Assembly (NCBI RefSeq): GCF_028389875.1
Contig: NC_084670.1
Coordinates: 10,139,383 to 10,203,382 of the forward strand
From: Rhea pennata
Lineage: Eukaryota; Chordata; Aves; Rheiformes; Rheidae
Direction: 5' to 3'
Length of the DNA: 64,000 nt
A program made the translations under genes and the position numbers. Below the pieces are notes generated by a model. That model saw nothing but the letters and a program-made list of their open reading frames with translations. It did no database searches and was not told the origin of the DNA. Below are positions 1-12,566 of this stretch, one piece after another; the first letter of the stretch is position 1; the number at the start of each line of letters is the position of its first letter.

Positions 1-4
1 AAAA

Positions 5-35
5 TATACATATATATATACACACACACACACAC
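5..35. repeat. (TA)n(CA)n microsatellite
   Basis: Alternating TA passing into CA. It lies just past the CMPK1 poly(A) signal and reads as TG-repeat in the CMPK1 direction. Confidence 0.9.
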
Positions 36-94
36 CATCTGTCTATACGTAAAAATATCCCTTATGACAGACATAATCATAGGCCAAGCACTTG

Positions 95-2413
95 CATTAA
101 GCCACAAAACAATTTATTGGATATTCAAATTCTTTGTACAGTTTTGCTGCAAAACGGGCACAACATGTTGGTGTATTACCTTTAATCTTCATTTCAATCA
201 TTAAGTCCAACTTGAAAAAATTGGCAATACACTTAATGGCATCTTCAATAAATAAAATGACAAAAAAATCTAGTCTTCGCACAGACACAGTACAATCCAC
301 TCCAAATTCAATATTGCCAAAAACTTTTTCCAAAAGCTTGCTCTATTTTCTTTTCTTTTTTTGGTTTCAGCACTTAAATACACAGAAAAGTATATGATGA
401 TAAAACAGATAATATATTCTGAGCAAAACTTGTAAAAAATCCAGTATCTTAGAAATAAAAGAAAATCTCTCTCTGAGCAGAGAATCCAGTTTCAAGCTTT
501 TCCACAAAAATTCTGATTTTAACCATTATATCAAAAATGTAGTTTCACTGGATCCTATCCTATGTCAGTATACTTATACAACTGGAATTAAATTCCGTGA
601 TTCTTAAGGGGAAATTCATAAAGCGAAAGCATTAGCCTCCCAAACTCACAAAAGCAGTGATGGTCCATATTTTGTGTAGTAGTAAATGTGGTATTTGTGC
701 TCAGTACATTGTTTGTACCACTGCTGTACTGGAAAAAAATATGGTCATAATCTCTTTGCTTCTGTATCCATCTCTCCTTCCCAGTCCAACAATCCTAAGA
801 ACCTCAGTGAAATGAGAAGCCATGCAAATATAAATTTGCCTATGTGGATGGGATTGCAGGATGAGGACCAATATGCCTGATTGCAATCAGAAGTTAGACT
901 TAATTCAAGCTGACTTTCTCTAAATAGGATTTTAAAGAAAAGTTGAATCTCAAGATTTCCAAATTGCATTTCCCTGTAATTTACGTCTATTAGCATATCA
1001 CAAATCAATTACAGCGTCAGTTAATGTAGCAGTAACAACCCTACCATTAAAATTAGTTAAAATAGCCATCTTCAAACATTCTGGGGTTTACTTCAGTGAA
1101 AACTTAACTTAGGGAATGCAAGGAATGCATGATTTGGCCCCCATAGACCTTTGCGTATTGAAGCTGTATGGGGAAAAAGAGTCACTTTAAACAGAAAGCA
1201 GAATTATTCCACAGCTGTGCAAGCATTTAAAAAAATGCTTCTTTTCAACTAGTTACCTGCTTATCCCAACTATTAGTTATGCTGACTGTACTTCCCTTAT
1301 TCAAGAGAATGCAGTAAAGAAGGACCTGATCTGTTTATGGAAATTGAACTTTTTTTTTTTAAATGCAGATATCTTCCCCCCAGCTAACTATATCCTTAAC
1401 CAAAGTGCAATAATTTACAATATCCTTTCAAACAAACAACTATTAAAATAATACAATTTTAGGGAAATAAATTCACAAGTTTAACCATAGAAATATTTCT
1501 TCGGGTAATAAACTTTAAAGTAGTCAGTAACACAGTATTTCAATAATAATACAGAAAATCCCTTCCACTGGTAACAAAAGACAACTATTATAAGATTATT
1601 TATTACACAATATTTAAGAGTTGTTCCACCTTGTAAAGACCATACGATAATTAAGAGTGTAACCATCATCCCAAATGAGTACAGAGACACTGATCTGACT
1701 TTGAAACAATATTCTTAAGCTTTTGCAAACAAAGACAAGGAAAAGGCCAGGGCCATGTTATCTGGGTACTCAAGAACTTACAAGGCAGTTTAAACCCAGA
1801 ATTATAAGAAAGCACCACTTTCTATGAAATACTTTATATGCCTATTGCTGAACAGCATATTAAATAGTTTTATGACAACTGCTAGAATAGATTCTCATAC
1901 TAAATGTAGTTTGATTCACAGAACTCATGTCTGGAGGTAACTGAGAAATGAGTGGCAAAATTATTCTTGGAAAAAATAATGTCTCCTAAATTTGGTCCAA
2001 ACATTAAAAAAAAAAAAAAAAAGACACACAGATCCTTCATTGCTTAATGCTGCGGTTTATCCGATTCTTAAAAATATAAGCGTATGGCAAAAGGAATAAG
2101 GGCTGCCCATGAAAGGCACGGAACTGTGACAGGATAACTAGTCTCTTCAGAGAGATGTTTTGACTGTGTTTTTGTTGTGTGAGTAATTGAACTAACATTA
2201 ATGGAGAACCCTTAAATTTGTCCACTATAGCCATAAGAAATAATTTCCTATTTAGAAAAACAAATCCATTTGTAATTAACTGCTTTTCCAATCATCACTG
2301 AATACGTGAAAAATAATAAAAGAACCTTTAAAACAATTACAAAGAGTGGACTGCAGTAGCAGCTATCAAGCAAGATTCAAGCACAAGTTTAAGGTGAACT
2401 TTCAAGCTGGGAA
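95..2413 (-). other. CMPK1: CMPK1 3' untranslated region with terminal poly(A) signal
   Basis: AT-rich sequence after the stop codon. On the minus strand an AATAAA lies at 118-113, and a TG-repeat suited to a downstream GU-rich element lies at 35-21. Together these place cleavage roughly at 60-100, so the UTR is about 2.3 kb. A second AATAAA (minus) at 1604-1599 could give a shorter transcript. The left boundary is an estimate. A run of 17 adenines lies near 2005-2021 on the plus strand. Confidence 0.7.
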
Positions 2414-2455
2414 CTAGCCTTCTTTGTCAAAAATTTGTATGACTTTTTCAAACAC
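2414..2455 (-). CDS. CMPK1: CMPK1 coding exon 6 and stop (residues 184-196)
   Basis: TTTTAG acceptor, then [13 protein letters not shown] and a TAG stop at 2414-2416. The C-terminus matches the family ending DKEG. Confidence 0.95.
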   Translation of the reverse strand: MFEKVIQIFDKEG

Positions 2456-5400
2456 CTAAAAAGAGAAAAAAGATGGTTATTTTTATGTACTGTGAGGTAT
2501 TCAGTTAGGTGAAGTTAAACCAGCCAGCACACACAATAATTGATAGTATGTAATGTACATAGAATACATATAGACAGAAACATATACACATATAGAACAT
2601 ATTACATTATTATATTTACAGAAATGTTTTTACACACTTACACAGGGTTTCTTAGACCATTCATAACTTTTAATAGCAGAATTGGTATCAAATCCAGATT
2701 TTTGTTCTGAACTAATATTTTAATAAATATTCAGATATCCTACATTTCTGCCTACATACATTAATGTGTTGGTATGTAAGTCAACTCCAGTGCATTCCCT
2801 TCAAAAAAAACATCACTTCAAAACATAAAAAAGTTAATAAATTTGCCATAATATAAAGCAAAATTTTAAAAAATTCTATGACTAATAAAGTTTAGATTCA
2901 TCAATGCAAGTTGCTTCTTAAAGGACGGGTATGGGGGAAACTCATGTTTCATTAACTTCCAGATTTACTTAAAATACTCATTAAACTTTATAATAAATTC
3001 TAAATTACAGACCAAGCAGTGAGCAATTTCTAAACTATGAGGAGCATCTGTAGTTAGATGCTTGAATGTTTGAAGTAGAGATACACTGAGGCACAAAACC
3101 ATGCTATAAGAGAAGTCTCTGTGATCCAGCCAGCAGTTTGTTCAGAGGTTGCACTAACTCTAATACTCACAGAAATAAAATAAAAAAAGAATAATAAAAA
3201 AGTGTTAGGCCTTATCAAATATGATGCAATTCCTTCATCCCCTGGTGTACTGAAAACATTTCACAGAGCCACTCATTGTATTTCACCTGGGGTTTACTCA
3301 ACGCTTTCAAGCCATGTAACACATTTGGAGGAGCAAGAAACACAGACAACACTAGGATCTCCTCTTGTTTTAACTCTTGAAACAAGGCTGAATTTAGATT
3401 GGCCATCTCTGGACCTAAATCAGGGGTTTAGGTTGTGTGCAAAGTCAGTTTATGCTCCCTCTGTGTAATCAACAGGAAAACATGCACCTTCCCCATAAGA
3501 AACCATACACCAGAAATTTAGTCTGCTTCTTGGAAACGCTCCCTTGCTACAGACTTCAGCAAAGAGGCTATAGCATAACAGCCTTAACCAAGATATCTAA
3601 GTCACGCAGCCTAAGATTAGGTGGCACGATACTGGGACAAAAAAGCAGTATTAAATATTAATAGAAAAGCAAAAGCTCATGAAATTAAAAAAGTCAAGAC
3701 ATTTTGTCAAACACAGAACCACTGGAATTTTAGTCCACTTTGTGTCCAAGCAGAATGAAAGTTATTTTTACAGTAATCAGTAAAGAGTCAAAACAGAAGT
3801 TCTACAACCTCCTTCTGTAAAATACATCAGTGTTTAACTAGCTTCACTAACCATGCGTCTGTCTCAGAAGGATGCAAAAACCACACACCATGCCACTGTC
3901 ATCTTCATGGGTTTTGGCTTATATACTTACCTCATCAACAGATTTAGATGCATCCACTTTTCTTACTTTTCCCATTCTCTCGTATAAGTCTATTATAGGC
4001 TTAGTAGACTGCAGATATGTATGAATTCTAGGAAAAAGTAAAGGGGTTGAGGGAAGCATTACTTAACAAAAAATAGAACAACAGAAAAGAGCAGAAAAGT
4101 TTTGTATATGATACCTCTTTTCCAGACTCTCTCGATTATCATCACTCCTACCACTGCTTTTCCCTCTTTCAAGACAGCGGCCAATACATATCTACAAAAT
4201 AAATAAATAAATAAATCCAAAAGAATTATCACAAGCAAAAATACAATGTGCAATCTCAAGAACACAAATAAAACCCCTGAACTAATAACACATCTTCAAA
4301 AAAATTATAAGTCTGACACAAAATACTGGAGAGACCCAATTTACATAACTTTGAATTCATATAGAAAGTTAAATTCTTCCAGGGAAAAAGGATGACAGCT
4401 TTACAGCTCACCAGCTATAACAACTGGGGGTCTAAAAATGTATTTAGGGTTAAGGGAAATAAAAGCAAAATCTCAAGCTCTGTGACACGACTAGGTGTCC
4501 AACTTGAGACATTTAAAAAACAGAAACACCTGACTTTCAAGGGTGTGTTCAGACTTTATAAAAAGCAGCATGTCAAATTATACTATTAATATAAGCTTGA
4601 GAATAGAAAAAAAAAGAAAAAAGAAAAAACAACCCCTCGCCCAAACAATCATCATTGGACATTCTCTTAAGAATTCATGTAAGGCTATATATTAAGTTAC
4701 TAGAAGTTAAGCTGTTATTACTTGATGCTGCTGTAGATACTTGACCAAGATCTAAAATAATAATAACAACAATAATAAATAAATAAATAAAACACTAAAT
4801 AAAAACTGAAGAATTGTAACTATAGTTAAAAGCTGCCAAATGAACAAATGAACTCAGGAAATTGCAGTAAAGGATATGAGAAAGTTAGTCTGAAGTGTAG
4901 GGATTCTTGCATCGTTTCCTGACCCTCAAGGGCAATGACACATTAAAGAGAAAGCAAATCAAGGCACTTGTTAAATTAATATAATACATCACTGTCAAAA
5001 TGCCCTTGTAATCTAATGACTTGTTGAACAAAATGTTGATTATTAGGTACTCTAGCAGAGCTTACCACTATGAAAATTAAGACTTATGGTGCCAGCACTT
5101 CAGAATTGAAGTGAACATTGGTAATGAATTGACTTCACACTAAACAGCAGCTACTAAGAGTAGACAGAATTACTTTTCTGAAAATTAACCAAATAACTGT
5201 TTAAAAATATATTAAAGTTCTTATAATTCTTATAAGAATACATATGTTTGAAGTTGTTCAATAGAATTAATCCATACAAGATTGTCAAGCGTAGTTACTT
5301 GCTATTTCAAAAATATGTATTTTTTTCATCTGCTGAAACAAGCTGTCAAAAATCTTTGAAACTCACAGATCTAAGTCTTCCTTCTACTCTTACACTGGCC

Positions 5401-8400
5401 CACTAACACTAAAAAATTCACTACTTGGCAAAGTTTTATTGTTGTTCTTGGATGACTCTCACAATATAGTAAGTAAGGAAATTACAGAACAACACAAATC
5501 ATTACCTCATTGTCACAGTCAAAAAAGAGAACAAAAGAAACATCCGCCTTTCCATCCATGGTCTTATTCCAGCCTTGAAGATTATCTTCATTTCTGGGAA
5601 ACCCATCAATCAAGAACTTGTTCTTTTGGGAATTGGCAGCCATTGTTTGATCCATAGCCTTATAAAGAAAATTCAATTCAGGATCTCTTGCATATAAAAC
5701 TGTTTTTCTACTTAAGTTACCCCAAAATGTTCAAACATTAAGCTAGGAAACTTATCAGGGAATTACTGCAAATTTACAAAACATATTTTTACGTCATCTT
5801 CAAAGAATTCTAATTATTTCACTGATGCACTAATATAGGCTTCTTTCAAAGTGAATTCATTACTCTACAGAGCTCAAAAATTTCTTAACACACACAAACC
5901 TAGCTTTAAAAGTTTCTTTCTCCAGATACTGGAATGTGCTGCTACAAAATAAAAAGCCAAAGTGTCCATGATCTAAAGTCTAACTGAAAAAACTTCATAG
6001 AAATGTAGTTCCGTGAGCTACAGAAGTTCCTCCTGTCTAAAGGGAGATATTCTGGTGGGTTCTGGAGTCATCTAATAATAATAAAGGCTGAGTTATTCCT
6101 TCAAAGGGAACAGTAGCAGGCACTCTTGCCCTTTTCTTGGCTGTTCAATTTGATTAAACTTACAGAAACTTAATACCTTTAAGGCCTCTAACCTTTAATC
6201 ATACATGGCTGAACTGACCAATAGGTTCACAAGCTAACTGAGGGAAGTCAAAAATATAGAGCTACACAAGAGTGTGTGCATTGGCGCACTTCCCTTTTAA
6301 AAAAATTTAAAAAATCCTTTTAAAAAAATTCTATTCTCATAGATCTCTTCTAGCCAGTGATAAGCAAGCGTAACTTTTAGAAAAGCATAGTATGCAATAT
6401 GCACCCATATGTCTGCCATTTTATCTTACTCGCATTACTCGCATCGTAGGATGGGTTTCAAAACACGCCCACTCCTTTGGTGCTTAGTCTGCAAAAGTGA
6501 ATCAGCAAGGAAACAGCCCTTTCCTTACCCTCTTCAACAAGCTGATTGTTATTTCAACTGGCACAATTTCACCCTCCTTAATATAGTTCTCAATGAGTTC
6601 TCCATACTGTGAGCCTGGCCTTTTTCGCTCATCTCGAAGGAGGTCACCAGCAGAAAGGTGTGTATAGCCATATCTCTGAAACACGCAAAACGAATAGGCA
6701 TAAACTCTCTTGAATAAATACATGTGCAAAGTTACATTAGTCAGCAGTATTAGCCACATTAGCTCCTTAATACAACAGAAGTAGGCATGGAAGATCAGCT
6801 TGCTAGTGACAGACCCATTTCATCTCCAGCATGCGTTCTGACCATACGGAGTAATCGGCACGTACCAATGCCTGAGCAGAATACAGATTCCTGGGGAAAA
6901 CTGTCAAAATGAATTTAGTCACAGACATTCATGTCCCATTTTCAAAAGCAACTTTGGCACCTTTGAAAATGAGACAGTCTCAAAGTCCCCAAGGTGCTTC
7001 TTGGAATGCTATACTGTGTTACTAGACCTTTAACAATCATTAGACTTGACACAAGCTACATTCCATCCTAGCAGCTCAACTACAAATTTTTGAAGTGGTT
7101 GTAAGTTACTGTGTAAAGCTTGATTTACTGAGTGAAAAGGTTTTGCTGGTGCCTTTCCTTGCTAGGATTATATGACAGGCTTGGACTTATAAATACTTCA
7201 CTAATTTAACTAAAGAAAAGCACACAAACCAACTTCAGGTTCTCTGGAGCTGAATGCATGCTTTTAGCACAGCACCGAGTCAGCAATCTGTATTTTCTTC
7301 TTGTGGTTCAGACACCAATTTCCTCTTGTGCCTTGGTCAAATCACTTAACTCTGCATCGAACATCACAGTTGCACTGACACTTAAAACTAGCATTAGCCA
7401 CTGCTGCTAAGAAAACTCTCCTGCACACATACCCTTCCAAATCCAGCTACACATTCTTGCGCCAGTGCAAACTCCTTCCACTGAGCACGAGTGCCCGTAA
7501 GACTGCAGAGCACTCAAACTAACCTATATTAGCACTTTAATCCAGACTGCTGCTCAGCCTCACAAGACAGATAATACAGGGGCATTAATAAGCAGCAGCA
7601 TTTCTCTCAGTGACTGAGGGTGACTGTAAAACTACAGCCTCAGCTTTTACTTACGAAAGAGGTATAAGGACTGATGACAAGTCTCAGAAGAGGCTGAGAA
7701 AGGCCAGTAAAGAGATCAGCATGCAATGAGGACTATGTGCATATTTTAAGTGAAATTAGTGAAGTTGTGCCAGGTTCCTTTATTCCAATTTTAAAATATG
7801 ATTATCTTGTACATGTCACTGTTGCTGCACTGTGCTTCTGACCCCATTCTATATATGCCAAGCACAGTATCCAGGTAGCAGGTTTTCTTCCAACTTACTC
7901 TAAGCCAGAAACCAAACATAGTCCGTTCATTTGCACACTGGGCTTTACATAAAGTCTCCTCTCCTCTCCTTTGCTTTTTTCCAACTTCACTAAATTAATA
8001 ACCAAAATTAATTCAGTACATAGAGGCTTTATTTACTTATTTATAACTTGGGACCTGCTCCCAGGCCCTTTGCTACTGAAAGCCAGTACCTTCAAAATTC
8101 AGCATTCTTCATGTATTCACTCAAAACAAGCAAGGAAAAAAAAAAAAAGAAAGAAACAAGGGGTCACGTAACAACCCATGATCAGAATAGTCAGATAGAG
8201 CCTGAAGTGTCCTCCTTTGTCCCTCTTTTACAGGATCAATTCTGCTGCCATTTCCTGTTCAACTCCCACATCCACCTCCTTTGAGGCCAATGACAAGAGT
8301 TCATGTCCTCTTCAGGGCCTGTGTGAACAAACCTGCTAGCCCAGCTAAAGCTAATATGCAAATATTCTACAATTAATAAATTTCCCTGTTATTTCAGAAT

Positions 8401-11400
8401 ACACTGTTCCCATGTTTCTAGCTTGTTTCCCAGATAAAAGATGCAAGCAATTGGCATTAAAAAAGCCATATGTAAATCCTTCATTCTCCCACAGTATGTA
8501 GCTCAGATATTTATGTAATCCATAACTCAGAGGATAAGTCTTGGGGGAGGCTCAGAGACTGGCTAGTATCATCTCACAGTGATGCTGTGGCAGATGGAGG
8601 TAAATTCCTACGCTGGTGCCATGCAATGTCATAAAATGTACAGTGAAAAGAGCAGTGAGATTAAGATCTGAATATATCAATTTGATTTGAGTATATAGTC
8701 AAAGCACCAATCACTCTCCTCCTCTTTGACCTCAAACTACATCTAAAAAAACGTTGAAAGTTTTGTTAATATGAAGTTATCAATGAAAGGTACTCAGTAC
8801 ACTTGATTTTTTTTCCTCAGGCATTTAACTTATGACGAATAGATACCCAGTGCAAAAATACAAATATGTTCATACCACAGAGAAATAAACACATTGTTAT
8901 AATAGAAATTTTAGAGCACAAAAGAATCATTTTCTCAACTCATTTAATGCTACAAGAAAACTATTCAAATGTACTATGCTCCTTGACCAATACAATCTGC
9001 AAACAAGCAATAAAGATATCTCATCGGTGATTACCTAAGATAGTTATACATCCACAAATACAAAATGAAGTATACATATAATCGCTGTAAAGTTTTAATC
9101 CAAAACAGCAGCAGCAAAAGACTTCAGAGTTATCAGCTTGGCTGCAGCAATAGCCAAAAAAGTTTCAAAAAAAGGTGTCTGAACACCATAATAATGGGAC
9201 TAAATACTTTCTACAACTGTGAGCTTGGGATTTAGAAACTTGGCTACTGGAGTACAATGGAAGTACTACACAACCCACTAAGTAAGTTTAAAAACATTTC
9301 AGTTGCTTTCCAATTCCACCCACAGAAGCTTGAAAAGCTAGTTCTGCCATAGTCATAATTTAAGAGAGGATATAATTATCTAAATTTCCAAAACTGTACA
9401 CAGCCGAAGGAGAAAAAAAGTAAGATTTTGCTCTAAATAACTGTGAAGAAAGAACTCTACAGACATCCTCTACAAGCTCACTGTACTTCTGCTTAAATGT
9501 GCATTGCATTTCGATATGCCTATTTAATTGCAAATCCAAAAATTCGGCTATGAACTACAGAAGCCATAAACTAGAATAAATCTTTTTATAAGCAAGCAAC
9601 TGTATTCTGCTGAACCCTACATTAACACGTAGTTCTTCCTGCTACATTTGAAGAATGATATTTTTAACATCAAATTTCTACAAAGGAGAAAATAGGAGGA
9701 AAATATAATCCCTTTGGTTTTAGAGGATTACCAAACCATTTAATTTTCCATGGTATTTTCTTTTTCATGCATGAAGAAGAAATTGAGTCAGACAATCTTT
9801 GGAATTCTATCCTTTGCAATAGCAAACTAACATAGTTTTGAATGGCTGAACAAGAAAGCAATAGATAGAAGCATTTTAAAGTGCTGCTGCATAGAGTTGT
9901 TTTAAATAACAGTAAATTGTATTCTAGAATAACTTGCAGAATGAATTAACCAGGCTATAAGAAAATACAAACTGCTCCTTGAGAGCTCAATGGCAAAATA
10001 TTTATTTAATGAGTACAAGAGGCAATGACATGTCAGTTTAAACAACACAAATGAGCCAAGGAGAGAGGCTTGACTGCTAGTCTATAAACACAAGGCTTCA
10101 GAGATGCAGTACTCACTCTGTTCTTGCCAGCTTTAATCAAGCCATGGGTAGAGGACCCTCCTATTTTTCTTTCATCTTAGGCAAGATAAACCCTCAGCAA
10201 GTGCCCTAGAGTGGACAAAATCTTAACATCCCCAAGAACTGGTAAAAAAAGGTTGTAACGTTATTGAACAATAACCATGGCAAAACACCCCCTCATCTTG
10301 CTGAAGTTTGCACTGTGTCAACGTGACTTTCCGAAAGAGCCAACTGCATCATGATGCAATCTCCAGAATTGGACTTACTGCAACTATTGTCCATTTTTTC
10401 TCCTCTGAAACCAGAAAGGGAGTAGGATTGACTTGCAAATAATAAAAAGGCAGACTCTCCAGTTCCTAAAGAATGCATATAAATGATAGATTCATAATGC
10501 TTGCTGATAACTGAAGGGAAGACTCAGAATAGACTTTTCAATTCAAGGTACTTTAATGCCAAATTGCCTAAAATCTGGAGAGATTTTTAGATTCTAGCTG
10601 GGGTGGGGGGGAAAGAGAAAGAAATATATCTCATAGAACATTTTCCACTACGCTAGCTGACTGGAAGGCTCTTCTATAAAAAGAAAAAGAAGAAACTAAC
10701 AAGTTGCTACTATACAGGTAGCTCTGGTTACTTCCAAGACTGTTTGTTTGGAGAATCATAATCGCAGTCCATTACAAAAATTAATTATTCATTTAAAAAA
10801 TCAGCTATTTTCAACACCACTGTAAACATCTTTTCGCCTTTCCACTCCACCACAGTTTTCAAAAACTAAGGAATCTTAAGTTTCTAACAATCCCATGACT
10901 GATATTTAGAACAGCATTTAACAGTACTCCATGAAGCAGAGTAGACCATAGCTTGCTTATTCTTCACACTGTTAAATCAGGCCCCACCCAGCACAGCAAA
11001 CTAGGAAATGTGATCTGTACGCGCCACATCTCCAAATTAAAACCTGAGACTGCAGAGTCCTGGAATGTCTCTCCTTGCTCTGTATTGCAGCCACTTCTAC
11101 CTATCTTCTGTCAGCCAAAATTTGCAACTTCCACACCTCAGCAGCAGTGCTTTGCTTTCAGTAAATACAATAAATAAAATAGATTAATAAAGACTACAAA
11201 TGAAAATAGGAGTTATAGTTGTGCAATACATGAATAAGGCAGAGTCCACCCTACCAAATTTCTCAGTGCAGTAAGAGAGGACCAATGGTGTGAAGGGAGC
11301 TGCTGCTGAGGCTCCTTACATAGCCAGCTTTTGTTTGGCAAAGATTTATTTTCGATTCAGTCAGAATCCCCTACGATCCAGCAACACATCAATCCACCAC

Positions 11401-12533
11401 GCATAAAGTTAAAAAACTTATTTAGGTGAGAAGACAAGAAAAAGCAGGAGAAACAAGTTATTACTTTGACCTCGACTCCTATCTTGGCTTATCAGAGTTA
11501 ATCAGAAAACGAAAGTCAAAGGGCTTAAGATTTAAACAAAAAAATGGACTTTTATTGCCCCAGTTCTGACTTGTCATACATTGGGCAACCTTAATAAACA
11601 ACTGATATTTGCTACAAGTTCCAAGATCAGAACCTTGGAATCAAGAACAGGTTAAAATCCTGTACAGCCTGCAGCACTCAAAAAAATGAAACAAAATAAA
11701 AAGCTTTTGTCTGTCCTACTAGCAATCAGCATGTGGAAGAATTTTGGGATATAAGCTGTAATATATTAATAGACCTTCTTTATCCTTATTCAAAGAAAAA
11801 AAGAAAATATTTATTTGAATATGTTCTTGCCTCTGGAAAAAAAAAACACACACACACACACACACAGGAAATCCTAGCAATAGTAGTCAGGGAGGCAAAA
11901 AAAAGAGTACCTGGGAGTTTCAGGAACACTGAGGTTAATGAAAGCCACCCAATAGATTTGGGAGAGTCCAAAATTAATGCTCAGTAAGCAAGTCTGCGTG
12001 CTGTAAAATGGAAGAATATACGGATAAACCTTAAAAAACACCCACAAATACTCATCATCATTTCATAAATTGAACTTCAGAGCTGTTTTGAAAACTCAAG
12101 GGTAAACACACTGCTAATACTTGACGTTCTAGGAAGAGATTTCAGAAATTCAGTTTAATTAAAAAATTATTTTTTCAAGAAAGTTAACTGTCTCTCATGG
12201 AGCTTTCAGCAGACAATGAACAACTGACAGCAAAACCTGAGTCAACTGCTACTTTCAAAGAAGTGTTCAATACAATGAGCTCTTCCTTGCTTAGTTTTCT
12301 TTACCCTAGGAAATCTCCTTATCATTTATCCCAAAGTAACCTCTTTCACTAAGATACTGATTTACATTCTTGCAAAAGGAGAAGACTCAGCATCCTACCT
12401 TGTGGTATTACTTTAAATTTCCACAAAAATATTCAGCATAGTGCTGTGGTGGAAAATAATTAAATAATTGTATTTTGGCTACACAGAGACAGAGATGTCT
12501 TGCATGACCAAAATTCTTACAGAATAACCTTGT

Positions 12534-12566
<33 letters not shown>

